Positions 16,901-28,788 of a stretch of DNA of 48,806 nt are shown here, piece after piece. The notes beneath the pieces are model-generated. The model did not search any database and had not been told where the DNA came from. It saw only the letters and a list, made by a program, of their open reading frames with translations. The stretch is from Eimeria necatrix (Eukaryota > Apicomplexa > Conoidasida > Eucoccidiorida > Eimeriidae): positions 1 to 48,806 of the forward strand of contig NW_013652837.1 of the NCBI RefSeq assembly GCF_000499385.1, written 5' to 3'. A program made the translations under genes and the position numbers. The stretch's first letter is position 1. Each line of letters starts with the position of its first letter.

Positions 16901-19900
16901 CTGCTGCTGCTGTTGCAGTCGACGGCGTCGCTGCAGGGAGCGTCTCCGCTCTGTGGCGCTGCAGCAGCAGCGAGCGCGGTAGTGCCTTGCAGACGCTAAG
17001 GACTGCTCTTAGTGCTGCTGCTGCTGCTGCTGGCGCTGCTGCTGCTGCTGCCGGGGCTCCGACAGCAGCAGCAGCGAGCACCAACTGCTGCTGCTGCAGA
17101 GACAGCTCCTCTGCACCCTCTCTTGCAACCCAGTCCAAGACAGACCTGCGAAACCCAAACGTTAAACCCTAAAGCGTAGACGTCAAACCCTGAACCCTAA
17201 ACCCTGACATCGCCCTCTGCCTAGAGCCAAGCTTACTGTAAGTGCCTCCCACCTCAAGATCGCACGTTAACCCTACACCCTAAACCCTAATTGTAGGAGG
17301 CATGTGCTTCCTAAAGTGTAGAGTACAGTAGTGTAAGGGGGCAGCGCCTTACTCAAGAGGCAAACGCAGAGATGTGTCTGCTGCTGCTGCTGTTGCCTGC
17401 AGCAGCGCAAGGCGGTGCTGCAGCTGCAGCAATGGAAGAGAATGCAGCAGCCGGAGAAGTAGCTGCCGCCACGCTGCAAGCCACACAGCTGGCTGAACAG
17501 CCATTGGGTCGCCATTTGCTGCAGCTGCTGCATTCGCTGCTGCTCCTGCTGCTGCTGTTGCTGCTGTCTCGGACGCACATGAGTCTGCTGGCTGTGCCTG
17601 CCACTGCTGCTGCTTCTGCTGCGGCTGCTGTGATGCTTCACGCAGTGGGGCCATCCATTTAAGAATAGACAGCAGATGCTGGGCGGTGAGCGGGACCAGA
17701 GGTTCGTGCTGCTGCTGCTGCTGTTGTTGTTGCTGCTGCTGCACGCGTGGGGCGAACTCGCGTGCGAACGGGTCTTGGTCTACAGCCAGCATACTTGAAA
17801 GGGAAGGGCACAGCCACCTGGAACAGCAGCGAAAGACAGCACCAGCTAGTGCAGCAGTGATTCATGCAGACAAGGCTGCTGCTGCCGCTGCTGCTGTTAC
17901 TGCCGCTGCTGCAGTGAAGATGCAGCAGCAGCGAGCTGCTTACAAAGCCTATTCGTTCTCAGCATCCCGACACCAATTACTACAATTGTTTACCACTAAT
18001 TGAAAATAATAATGCATAAAGATATGCTGCAACGCGTTGCACATTTATCCAGTCATTGCTGAATATTTATTCCGTCACTGCTTAGCTGGGAACTCATTGC
18101 TGATGTGCAACTTGCTCTCAAGCTCAAATTGAGCGGAAAGTAACAACAATAAACGGTAATTTGTTTCTACAACCGTTCTGTTGGCAACTAATTAATACAA
18201 CAAGGCGCGCTGCTGAAGTAACTGCAGCTGCAGCTGCAGCAGCAGCTGCGAAAGGGCCTAACATGAGTAGACTTACAGCAGCAAGTAACGCTCTAGCTGA
18301 TTGTTCCGCAGCCGTGCTGCAGCGAGGCCTTCGCTGCAGGTAGAGCCCAACACAGCAGCAGCAGCAGCAGCACCAGAGTCTATAGTGTGCAACAGGGGGA
18401 GCTAGAGGCCCAGGAAGACATGCAGTAGAAGCACCTGCATGCAGCCTGCTTAGAGCGCCGCTGTAGTAACGGCAGCGCTGCAGCAGCAGAAGCAGAAGCA
18501 GCACTGGAAGCAAAAGTGCCTACCAAATGAGCCCAATCTCCTGTCCCCCAGCTCGCCCCTCTAGCAGCGCCAGAGGCAAAGCTTCAGCTGTCTGCTGCAG
18601 CAGCAGCACTGCCTCCTTGTGCAGCAGCTCATAGACCTTGACAGCTGCTGCTGCAGCGCCGCAGCCGCTGGCTGCAGCGACGCTGCAGATCGTGTCAGCC
18701 GCAAACGGAGAGACACAAAGCTGCGGCGGAAGCTGCTGCAGCAGCAACAACTCATTTTCAGGCACTGAAGTGCTGCCAGCATAGGGGGCAACAGCAGCAG
18801 CCGCTGCTGCTTCTGCTGCTGCTGCGACAGGGGCTGCCGACGTGCTGCTGCATGCAAAACCAGCTGCAGCCCGTCTGCCCCTTTGCGCCGTCGCGGCAGC
18901 AGCGGCCTCAGCAGCAGCAGCAGCAGGAGATGAATCAACGGCAGCAGCAGCTGTGAGAATGTGCATGCGGGAAAGGCAGCCAATTATGCCCGCAAGGTGG
19001 CGCACTGCAGCAGAATCTGCGTCCGTGCGCCTGGCGCGCCGCAGCAGCAGCAGCAGCAACGCAGGGTCTGTCTCTGCAGCAGCAGCAAAGCAGCAGAACA
19101 AGTAGCAAATGTCTGCAGTAAAAAACAACGACCAGCAGCAGCAACACCGCCGTTGCAGAGATCGTACAGCAGCAGCAGCAATGCAGCAGAAGCAAACAGC
19201 CGACAGCCGCAGCAATGCAGCTGCAGCAAACAACAAACAGCAGCAGCACGCCAGCAACAGCAAACAGAAAACAGGAGCAGCACTTCAGCAGCAGCAAGTA
19301 AGCGAGACACACCCCGAAATCGTTCGCAGCAGCGGAGCTGCTTGTACACCTCAGAGAGGCCCATATCTTCATGAGCAGCAAGATGCTGCAGCAGCACCCT
19401 CCACCCCAGGTGCAGCACCGCCTTCTGTCTCTCGCGCTGTTGCTGCAGCATCCCCAACTGGTGCTGCTGCTGCTGCTGCTGTGGCAGTTGCAGCAGCAGC
19501 TCCTGGAGCGGCGGGGTGCCCGTTCGGAGCCGCAGCGTGGGCTTTGGCTCTACCTGCTGCATGTGCTGCTGCACGGCGCTGCTGGTGCTGCTGCTGTTTT
19601 GCGGTAGTTGCTCAGTGATGCTGCTGCTGCTGTTCTGCGGCAGCTGCTGAATGGTGCTGCTGCTGCTGCTGTTCTGCGGCAGCTGATGAATAGTGCTGCT
19701 GCTGCTGCTGCTGTTCTGCGGCAGCTGCTGAATGGTGGTGGTGCTGCTGCTGCTGTTCTGCAGCAGCTGCTTCACACCTCCCCCAGCAACAGGAGGCGCC
19801 AGCCGTGGCACGAGAGCTAGGACAGAATGCTGCTGCTTCTGGTGGTGCTGCTGCTGCCTCAGGAGCATCGGCAGTGTAACAGCTTGGTGCTGCTGCTGCT

Positions 19901-21716
19901 GCTGCAGCTGCATCTGCTGCAGAAGCGGGCGCAGGTTCTTCAGCAATAGCTGCAGCGGCAGACGCCGTGGCCGTGCTGGCAGCAGCAGACAGCACTTCAG
20001 GAAGTTCTTGACTGCAGCAACAGCAGCACCAGCAACAAATGCAGCAGAAGCGACACTCGCTGCAGCAGTAGCTGTGGCAGCCGGACGAGCAGCAGGCGCA
20101 ATCCAGCAGCAGCAGCAGGCGCGATCCAGCAGCAGCAGCAGCAGCAGCAAGGTAACAGTTGGGAGCAGACACAGCAGCAAACAAAAGCATCTACCTTTTG
20201 GGTCCAGCAGCACTTCGTCTGCAAGTGGGGATTTCGTTCCTCCACGCATGCGTTGTCGCGTCCTGCGCACTTGCTGCTGGTGCTGCTGCTGCTGTAGCTG
20301 CTGCTGCTGCTGTAACTGCTGCTGCTGCTGTAAATGCTGCTGCTGCTGCTGCTGCAACTGTTGTTCTCGGTGTTGATGATGCGGCTCTGAGGAGCAAAAC
20401 GCCGCCGCGCTGCTGTGCTGCTGCCGCCACAGCGTCAACAAATGACTCATGTGCTTCTGGGCTTGCAGCAACTGCTGCTGCCTCTGCAGCAACGGCTGCT
20501 GCGAAGGACTCCGCTGCTGCAGCTGCAGCTGCTGCTGCAGCGCCAGCGGCGGCTGCAGCAGCTGATGCTTGAAACAAACGAGCATCATTACCTTATCCTT
20601 GCTGGTGCTGGGGTTTGCACCTGCTACAGCAGGCTGCTGCTGCTGTTGCTGCTGCTGTTGCTGCTGCCACTGTCGCTGCTATGGCTGCTTCATGAGCAGG
20701 GCTGTGTCCAGACAGCACGGACGCAGCAGCAGCAGCAGCAAAGCCAGCTCACAGCAGCAGCATCATATGCTGCTGGGATCGTTTGCTGCAGCTGCTGCGG
20801 AAGCAGCAATAGTCAGAGCTTCTGCAGCAGCCGCCGCTGCAGACACTGCTGCAGCAAACGCCCCGGAAGCAGCCTGTGCAGCAGCTGCTGCAGCAGCAAA
20901 GGCCTCAGCTGCGCTCTGCTGCAGCTGGACCTGAAGGTGATGCTGCTCGTCGTTGGGGAGGCAACTGCCTTGGGGCTGCTGCTGCTGCTGTTGCTGCTGT
21001 TGCTGCTGCAAGTGGCGGAACAGCACTTGTCGCTGCAGATGCTGCAGCTGCTGCAGCTGGTCTGGGGAGTAGGCGCCCTGTGACTCCTGCTGCGGCTGCT
21101 TCCCTTGTAGCAGCAGCAGCGGCTGCTGGTGTTGCTGCTCTGTTACCCGCTCCTGCTGCAGTTGCTCAGGCAGCTGCCGCTGCAGCGGTGGCTGCAGGCG
21201 CTGCTCCTGCTCAGCCTGAGGCAGCGGCTGCAGCGGCAACTGCTGCTGCTGTTGCTGCAGTGCTGGGTCTCGGCAGATCATACTGCTGCTGCTACTGCGT
21301 TGCAGTACTTCTTTTGCTGCGCCCACTACTGGCGTGGCTGCTTCTGCAGCGCCCCCACCTGCAAGTTGGGGTGCTGCTGCGTGCTGCAGCGGCGTTGCTG
21401 CTACGGCTACTGCTGCTTCTGCTGCTGCTGCTGCTTCTCCCGATCCCACAAGGCGCCTCGATGCCCCTGTCTGCTGCACACTTGCTGGGCTTGAAGTGTC
21501 TGAGGAGCAGTTGAGGAGCCGGCAACCGCCTTTAGGTGCCTTCGGCTCCCTGTTGCGGCAGCACCAGCAGCGGCTGCTGCTGCTGCTGCTGCTGCTGTGG
21601 CCACTGCTGCTGCAGACAGGAGCACAGGGGGTCCTGCTAGCGATTGAATCGACGGAGCCTTGTCCAACGAGAACACTTAAATGCACACACTGGCTGCTGT
21701 AAACTGGGATCTGCAC
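13934..21716 (-). CDS. Large Gln/Ala-rich alpha-helical protein, nine-exon model
   Basis: I assembled exons, in transcript order, at 21716-20931, 20567-20195, 20011-19313, 19112-18524, 17817-17353, 17145-16615, 16478-16331, 16163-15969 and 15868-13934. Every junction keeps phase and the sum is 1907 codons with the stop. Between poly-Gln and poly-Ala runs lie amphipathic helical stretches such as RVLLQHLAAHEDMGLSEVYK and LLLRCLHISRWHLDPRFAES. The style recalls apicomplexan organellar RNA-binding proteins of the HPR/FASTK-like kind, but I see no C-terminal RAP domain, so the family is not assigned. The first exon is weakest: its opening residues look unnatural, its donor (CAG|GTCCAG) is poor, and a start at ATG 20588 or ATG 21676 is possible. 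The last exon (645 codons) is most secure. Confidence 0.6.
17155..17297. repeat. Interstitial telomere-like repeats in an intron
   Basis: Degenerate AAACCCTAA units clustered at about 17157-17210 and 17268-17293, inside the intron between 17353 and 17145 of the Gln/Ala-rich gene. On the transcript strand it reads TTTAGGG and supplies part of the T-rich tract before the 3' splice site. Confidence 0.85.
19600..19770 (-). repeat. Tandem repeat coding for QQLPQNSSSS
   Basis: About four to five units of 39-54 bp, each with TTCTGCGGCAGCTG followed by a CTG tract on the plus strand, coding LPQNSSSS plus Thr/Ile on the minus strand. Unit length varies by whole codons through the Ser run, so the frame is kept. 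Confidence 0.9.
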
Positions 21717-23097
21717 AATGCAACCAAATTCGAGAAGCCTCTACAGAGTGGGTTTCCAGATGTATTGTTTCGTTTGCTGCTGCCGTGCTGCTGCTGCTGC
21801 AGTGGGGAGGGCCCCAAGGGGGGCCCCTGGGGCTCGTGTGCGCATGCAGCGCTACACCTTAGCTTCTTGTGTGCAAATAAATATGTTTATTTTCATGTAT
21901 TTACCCCTTGTGCAACATATGTCATGCTTGGAAGTCAGTGGGACCGAGTGACCTCCTCCCCTGTCCATCACCGATGGAACAAATACTCCCTAACGTCACA
22001 ATTCAGGGATCTTTAGCGCAGCAGCAAACTAATTAGAAAGCTGCTGCAGTAGCTTTCAAGCCTGGCTGTTTCCTTACGTGCTGCACGGGGCGCCCACGCC
22101 TGCAACTGCCAGGTCTTAGCCGCAGCGGTGAAGGGAAGGCGCTCAAGTTTGTTTGAGTGTTCATGGCAGTAGCTGCTAGGTCTTTGTGCTGCTGTTGCTG
22201 CTGCTGCTGCTGCGAGCTTGCCCGCGCCAGTGTGCTCCCGAGACATGCAGCTGGCAGAAAGAGAAGCAGTGGAGGGTACGGAGAGCTGCAAGAGAATAGT
22301 CAATATTGAAATTTAGGGGGAGAAATTATAAATTATTTGATGCAAAAGCTTAAAAGAACTTATTTGAAATGCACTCAGATGTAGTTTAGTGACTAACTAG
22401 CAGACAAACTAGGACGTCCCCATATCTTTGGTCTTCTAATTCTTGCAAGAACCCACGCATTGCGCGGACAAGCAGGGCCCCTCATGGCTAGAGTAGGGTC
22501 CCAGGCCTATAAATTGGATATTCATTGGAAGCCATTTCTCCATATCTTAGCAAAGATCCCGTTGCCATGTCTGCAGAAGCTCATACGTAAGACTTCCAGT
22601 GAAAAGAGGCCCCTGAAGCTGTTTCAGCCACAGTTATAGACAGTGTACCCCTGTGCTGGAGCTTCTATTTAGACCTTACCGCCAACACCCATTTTATTTG
22701 TAGGCACTCAGCCGAATCTATACAATAAGTGGGGCATTATAAGGCCCTATGTGCCAGAGTGTGTCTACGGCTTTCCCCATGAAACCCAGAGAGCTATTCA
22801 TATATGCTCCCAGTCAACCTTGGATGAGGCTCTGTTTGAATTGAAGCGGTTTCTTTGCAAGGAGTGCGACTTGGCGGCCGGCGCTTGCGCGTCGTAGGCC
22901 CTTAGAAAGCCTAAGTTGCATATTCATCACACGCAGCCAATAAGGATTTTGCAGCTTTCTGGTTCCGCTGAAGGTGTGCACGGTCTAGGGCTTTCTGTAG
23001 CATAGTGTCTCATAATACCACAACTTCTTAGCATGTCTCTGAGTCTCTTCAGCAGTTCCTTCCTGGCAGGGAATGCTTTGCTTGACGGCCCCAAACC

Positions 23098-23627
23098 TTA
23101 TACTGGTAGAGGGCTAACGCCTCTTTCTGGAACCTTTGCTCTCGGGAAAGACCTTCTTCCTGTGATGTGTTCTGGTAGTTGTGCTTGTTTAAAGTCCTTG
23201 CAGAATTGATAATTAGTAGCCTTTTTGTCAATTGCCTGCTGTGGCCAGTCACGACCAGCGCATGCGAGCCAAGGCATCGGCTGCTTCATTGCGCGATGAT
23301 AACTTTGGCGTTTCAACTTCATCGTTTCCGCCCACAAACCGGCTAAGAAGGTCGTTTTGTATATGCTTAGCATCTCATCCTTTGTACTAGTTGCGTCTTG
23401 CTTTACTAGGATTTCGAACTGTACAATATTCGATGCGTGATCACTGTTCTATTCGACTTTGGCCAGCAGTTCAAGTATTTTTCTTTTAGACTACAGGAGA
23501 TACTATGGAGCTGCTGTTTCGCAAGACTCCCAATTTTAAATTGTACAGTATCACCAAGACTCGTCAACCGCAGAAGAAGAGCAGAACGTCCTACCCAGCC
23601 AAGCTGTTCCATTGCGTCGGCCTTCAC
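23098..23627 (-). pseudogene. Possible LTR-retrotransposon gag relic, frameshifted
   Basis: Two overlapping minus-strand frames look like successive parts of a Ty3/gypsy-type Gag. The first (23627-23406) has an AKQQLHSISCSLKEKYLNC block. The second, open from about 23450 to 23098, has FEILVKQD followed by KDEMLSIYKTTFLAGLWAE, which resembles the F..GL block of Gag, then KQPMP and an A-G-R-D block. A frame change lies between them. I found no zinc knuckle, protease or reverse transcriptase motif nearby. Chromovirus-like elements are known in Eimeria, which makes the reading plausible, but the similarity is weak and judged by eye. Confidence 0.3.
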
Positions 23628-25937
23628 GCCAAGCGGGCGGAGCCGAAGCCCACGCAGCCGAGAAAGTTCATCTGAATGCTTTCTTTCCGCACTTTTTTGT
23701 AAACTAAAATGCCTTTCTTAAGCTTTTTGTCCCAGCACGGCCCGCAGTGGTTGACCTTGGAGGTGAGCTGCTAGGCGAGGCCACGGGTGAACACCTCTAT
23801 GGCAAAGGTGTTCACCACCTACAAGGCAAATGCTTACCAGAAGTTCAACGAAGTGTTTGTTTCTGAGTTGCTGTTTATACGCGAGGTGTGTGAGGCAGCT
23901 CACCGATGCCAGAGCAGTCAACTGTGTTGCGGAAGCTGGGCTTAGTTCCCCGAAGCTTTGTTCTCAGAAGTTGACAGGATTAGATATCTTTGTAGCATCG
24001 CATAGGGATAATTTAAATGGAACACTGTGACTGAACACATAATTTGCAGAGCAATTAAAAGAAGACTGGCCTCCGTTTGCGGCGACTGACCCACAGCATC
24101 ACCCGCACCCCACTGCGGCGTTGCTGACTTCCTGAAACCCCCAGCCTGGATGAGGAGTAGCTAGAGTCTGACCACACTCAAAAATGAGTTACTTTGAAGG
24201 CACCATGGCAAAGTATTGCGTTGATTCTGCTTATTCTGGCGTATGAACTTCCCCAACGCCGCCATACTGTCTCACTGTAGTTCGCAGCAATACACATGGG
24301 CATCGAGCGCCGGGTTTAGACAGATTCCAAAGCTGCGCATCATTTGTCTCTTTTTATCTTACTAAAACTCATCGTAGAGACAGCTTTAGCTGGATCCTTT
24401 GTTAAGCTGTACATTTGCAGCATCAAACGAAGCTCGTTTTTGTTTTAGTGCGCCTTCGCATGGCTGCTAGCTTCGTTTGACCGCTTAGTGATTAACGCTT
24501 CAAAGCACGCACGCTGCAGCTTTGGAGCACTAGAAGTTATGCACATGACATAATAATAAAAAAAGCAACGGGACCCGCTGTCCTGCTGTTCCAGGCAACC
24601 GCTACTGATCGTGGTAACAGTGAGGCAGTTTCTTTCCACGATTCAGCCAACCCTGGTCAACCAGAGCAACCTGGCCAAGCCACACTGCGAATCTGGCTCT
24701 TCGAGACCGCAAAATAGCGACACATGTTTATTTCCAGGCAATACGAACACTTAAGTAGCTTGCAGTACTCCCCAGCAGTGCAGGTTGCCCAGGATAGCAG
24801 TACGGCCAGTGCTGAAAGCCTCTTCCTAGGGGAGTTAACCCTTTATTCCTTCACAGACACATAGAGGAACGTACCACTGATTCGCCAATATCCGATGACT
24901 CATACAGCTTCTGTGGAACGAACCCCTGTCGCAAGCCTTCGCCGAGATGATCTACGCCGTAGATCAGGCGCGCTTCTCCTTAGAAAGCCTGCACCTCTTG
25001 CCTCCCGCTTTTCTCGTGTATCTCATCGTGCATGCAGTCTTACACATGTATAGAAAGACACTGCTTAGCATCTCCGTTTCAGGCCAATCTTCATGGCGCT
25101 CTATTTGAATACATGCTTTCGCCGCGTCTCCAGCAAAGGTCCACACCACTGAAGATCTACGCAGGCCTACCTCGCAAAACTCATAGATTATTCATGCGCC
25201 TGGGAAGCCGATAGAAACGAAGGAGAAGGCCCAGATGGTGCCAGGGAAGGCCACGCTGGGCAGTGTTCAGGGGCTGCTTTCCCAAACTTCAGGACTTGCA
25301 TGGCAGTTGTCACATGATGCAGATTGTAATGGAATGCAATCTGGTTACTGTATTTCGCATTGAATCTCTTGAGATGCAGGGAGCCCGCCTGTAGGACAAA
25401 GATCCCACTAATGTGCATGAGTTAAGAGCTGCACAGAAGCCTTAGAGAGCCGCAGCGCGCCGAGATGAGGCTGCAATATTTGGCGCCACACAGAACTCGA
25501 GAACTTAAATTTGTAGTTTAAGTTTAAAGGCTTCTGGGCGCACAGAGAATAATGTTTTGGACTACATTTTACGGGTAGGCCACAGAAAGCAGCCCTCACG
25601 ACTGCTAATTGCTGCCAAACTCAAAGTCACAAGAGAGGGTTCAGCAGCAAAGCCACAGCTTTCCAGGCTAGCGCAGCATGCTGCAGCGCCTGGCTCCCTT
25701 TGGTGTCCTTCTAAGGCACTGCAGGCCATAGGCCATACTTGAAGATTTTAGCTTTATGCAGTAGCAGAGTCCTGCAGGCTGGTGTTCCCCCTTAATAGTA
25801 AAGCAACGCAGAGGCCCCCTATCTGGCCGCTAAATAGACAAGGCCTGCAGCGTTGCAGAGCGCTATAGCCATCAGATCCTGCAGCAGCAAGCTGTCTGCA
25901 GCGGGCCTGCAGCAAATGGCTCAAAGGCAGCGCACTG

Positions 25938-26012
25938 CACACAACATGAGGCCCCTGGGACCTCTAAAGTTGCCAGTAAACCTTAGAGGTCCCAGGGGCC
26001 TCATGTTGTGTG
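25938..26012. repeat. Perfect inverted repeat, 30-bp arms and 15-nt loop
   Basis: Left arm 25938-25967 and right arm 25983-26012 are exact reverse complements; the arm begins CACACAACATGAGGCCCCTG. The loop is 15 nt. The base pairs just outside do not match, so the ends are sharp. Confidence 0.97.
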
Positions 26013-27025
26013 GGGAAGCAGCTGCAGCAAACCCGCCCGTGTGCTGCACGTAATCTGAAGCCTCTGGCCTTCCTCGCAGCAGCGCGCAGCAAAAGGTGCA
26101 GCAGCAGCAGGCTCTTGATGCCAGAAGGCTCAGCGCTCCCCCCCGCCGAGCGCAGCGGCCCTGCAGTGTGCCGAGCCCCTCTTCCCATCCCTTGCAGCGT
26201 CTCGCAACTCTTTCGCTTCTGCTGCAGCTCGGGGCCCCCGAGGGGGGCCCTGGGACTGCAGCAGCAGCGGGCTTCTGCTGGGCATTTGGCCGCTTCCGGG
26301 GGAAGGCCGCGGGCGCGGCTCGGAGGGCAAGAGGCCCATTGAGGACAGACAGAGATCTAAGCAGGGGTGTTGTGTCCATAAGTCCCGAAGTAAACAAAGG
26401 CAGCAGAGATTGGAGAGAAGGAAGCGATATCCTCGCTCCCTGCTTCCCAGTTGCTGCGGCTCTGTCGCTCTCTGTCTTTCTCGGAGCTGACACACCGCTG
26501 AAGAATCGTTTGGGCGGAGTTTCAAAGGGTCAATTAACACCCTTTTGAGGGTTAAGAGCGCTGAAGCCGCCTTTTTCTCGGTAGAAGATGGAGGGAGACT
26601 GTCTACATCCGTCCTTGTAGGGTCTGGCGCAGCAGCAGCAGCAACGACGACGGGGGCCGCCCAGCGGCAGCCAGCAGCAGCATGTTTCGGCTCTGTTTTT
26701 TTTCCATTGCTGCTTATATTTAGAACGTTTGCCTTCATGGGGCCGCGCCAGAACTTCCCCACCCCAGAGGAGCCATCCCTGCCTCGTTTCTGTGGGGTCC
26801 TCCCGCGGCAGGGGTAGACACCTTGGGCGTCTGCCTTCACCGGTTTCCCCCCCAAAGGTCCCTTTAAACTTCATTTTCTTTCATTTCGCCTCAACTGCGT
26901 TGCTGCCTCAGCCGCCGGCCCCGCGCCACCTCCACCTCAGACACGTTGCGCGCCGGCGGCGCTCGCCTCCGGCCGCCACCTTCGCCGGATTCTCGTCTTC
27001 TTTTGCATTTCTTTCATTTAGGGGG

Positions 27026-27598
27026 ATGAGCAAATCTGAACAGACTCCTAGAGGCCCCAAAATGAAGCCTACGGCTGGCGGGGGCCCCCCTGCTGCGCCG
27101 CCCGCAGCAGTAGCGGCCTCCCAGCCGCCGCCGCCCGCAGCTGCTCCGCAGCCCGCAGCGCCTGCTGCTGCGGCTGCTGCTGCTGGGCGGCCGCACAGCG
27201 CTGCTGCTGCTGCGGCGGCGGCAGCCCCGGCAGCAGCGACTGGTGCGCGGAGCTCGGCAGTGCCGCGCCCGTCCGTAGGCGCAGCGGCAGCAGCAGCAGC
27301 AGCTGCTGCTGCTGCAGCGGCCTCCGCCGCCGCGGGCGCCCGCGCCCACGCAGCAGCGCAGGGCTCCCGACGTGGCAGCACGGGGGGCCCCTGCCCCGGC
27401 ATGGTGCAGGTGGGGGACCTGCCAATTCACAAACACCGAGACAAGATCTTGGAACACATTAACAACAACTTCATAACTTGCATTCAGGGGGAAACTGGCT
27501 GCGGCAAAAGCACGCAGGTCCCCAAGTTCCTGCTGGACCAAGATGCAGAGATTCAGAAGGCCCTCGCGGCCCTGAAGGCGGGCGGCAAGGCCCCCCCC

Positions 27599-27635
<37 letters not shown>

Positions 27636-28632
27636 GGATCCCGCTGCCGCCGCTGAAGGACTACCGGCCGCTGAAGTGCATCGTCACGCAGCCGCGAAGA
27701 CTTGCATGCATTTCTTTGGCGCAGCGCGTGGCCAGAGAGCTGGGGGAAGACACGGGGGGAGTTGTGGGCTACAGAATTTCTGGGGAGAGCAAGACCAGCC
27801 GCCGCACCAAGATCTTCTTCATGACCACTGGTTACTTGCTGCAGATCCTCATCAACGCGCAGCCGGCCCTCTCCCACATCCTCACGGAGGAGGAGCTCAA
27901 CTTGGAGGCCGCGGGCAAGCTGGCGGTGCTGAAGCAGCGCGCAGCAGCAGCAGCAGGGGGGTCTGCCGCTGCTGCTGGCGCCGGCAGGGAGCTGCTGCAG
28001 GAGGAGGAGCCCCCGGAGGAGGGGGGGCCCCCCGGGGCCCCCGGGGGGCCCCCGGGGGCCCCCGGCAGCAGCGAAAGCTACCTGGATAGCGTGACGCATG
28101 TGATTTTGGACGAAGTGCACGAAAGAGATGTGGATGCAGATTTGCTGTCGCTGGTGCTGAAGCTGCAGCTGCGCAGCCGCGTGGGCCGGCTGAAGGTGGT
28201 GGTGATGAGTGCCACGATGGAAGGCAATTTGTTCTTCGATTATTTCTCAGACATTCATCTCCGAAGAGTTCCGGGGGAGGGCGCGGGCCGCCAGCTGCGG
28301 CCTGAGGCCGGCGGCCGCAGCAGGGGCGCCGGCGAGCCCGCAGCAGCAGCGGCAGCAGCAGGGGCCGCCGCAGCAGCAGCAGCAGCGGGGGAGGGGGGCG
28401 CGAGGGGGGAAGCAGCAGCCAGCGAGCTCGAGAGGGAAAGGGAAACGCAAAGACACTTTCCAGATAAGATCTTCGTGGGGGCCCGCAGATTTCCCGTACA
28501 AACTCTTTATATAGACGACTTGCTGGGGGCCCCGCAGCAGCAGCCGGCGCTGCGGCCCATCGCAGTCGAAGAGCTTTCGGGGCAGGGGCTCCTCATAGAA
28601 GGCAGGGACGAGGAGGCCCCCCAGCCAGAGGC

Positions 28633-28666
<34 letters not shown>

Positions 28667-28756
28667 GCACAGGGGGGGAAGCACACTGAGCAGGACGCAG
28701 GCGCTGCCAGCAGCAGCGGCGAGGGCGCAGACGGTGCGGACGCAGCGACAGATAAC

Positions 28757-28788
<32 letters not shown>

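Larger units (their letters stand above)
21717..27025. other. Intergenic DNA, mostly CAG-poor, no intact gene seen
   Basis: This separates the 5' ends of two divergently transcribed genes, the Gln/Ala-rich gene (-) and the helicase (+), so both promoters should lie here. Up to about 22.2 kb and from about 25.8 kb onward some CAG tracts remain. Between them the DNA has ordinary composition and only short frames. A gag-like relic (23.1-23.6 kb) and a perfect inverted repeat (25.94-26.01 kb) are listed separately. The frame open from 26729 into the helicase is probably leader sequence. Confidence 0.55.

Noticed and set aside
13949..21514. Many plus-strand poly-Leu, poly-Ala and poly-Cys frames opposite the Gln/Ala-rich gene
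   Set aside because: They are antisense readings of CAG tracts and are not linked by phase-consistent splice sites.
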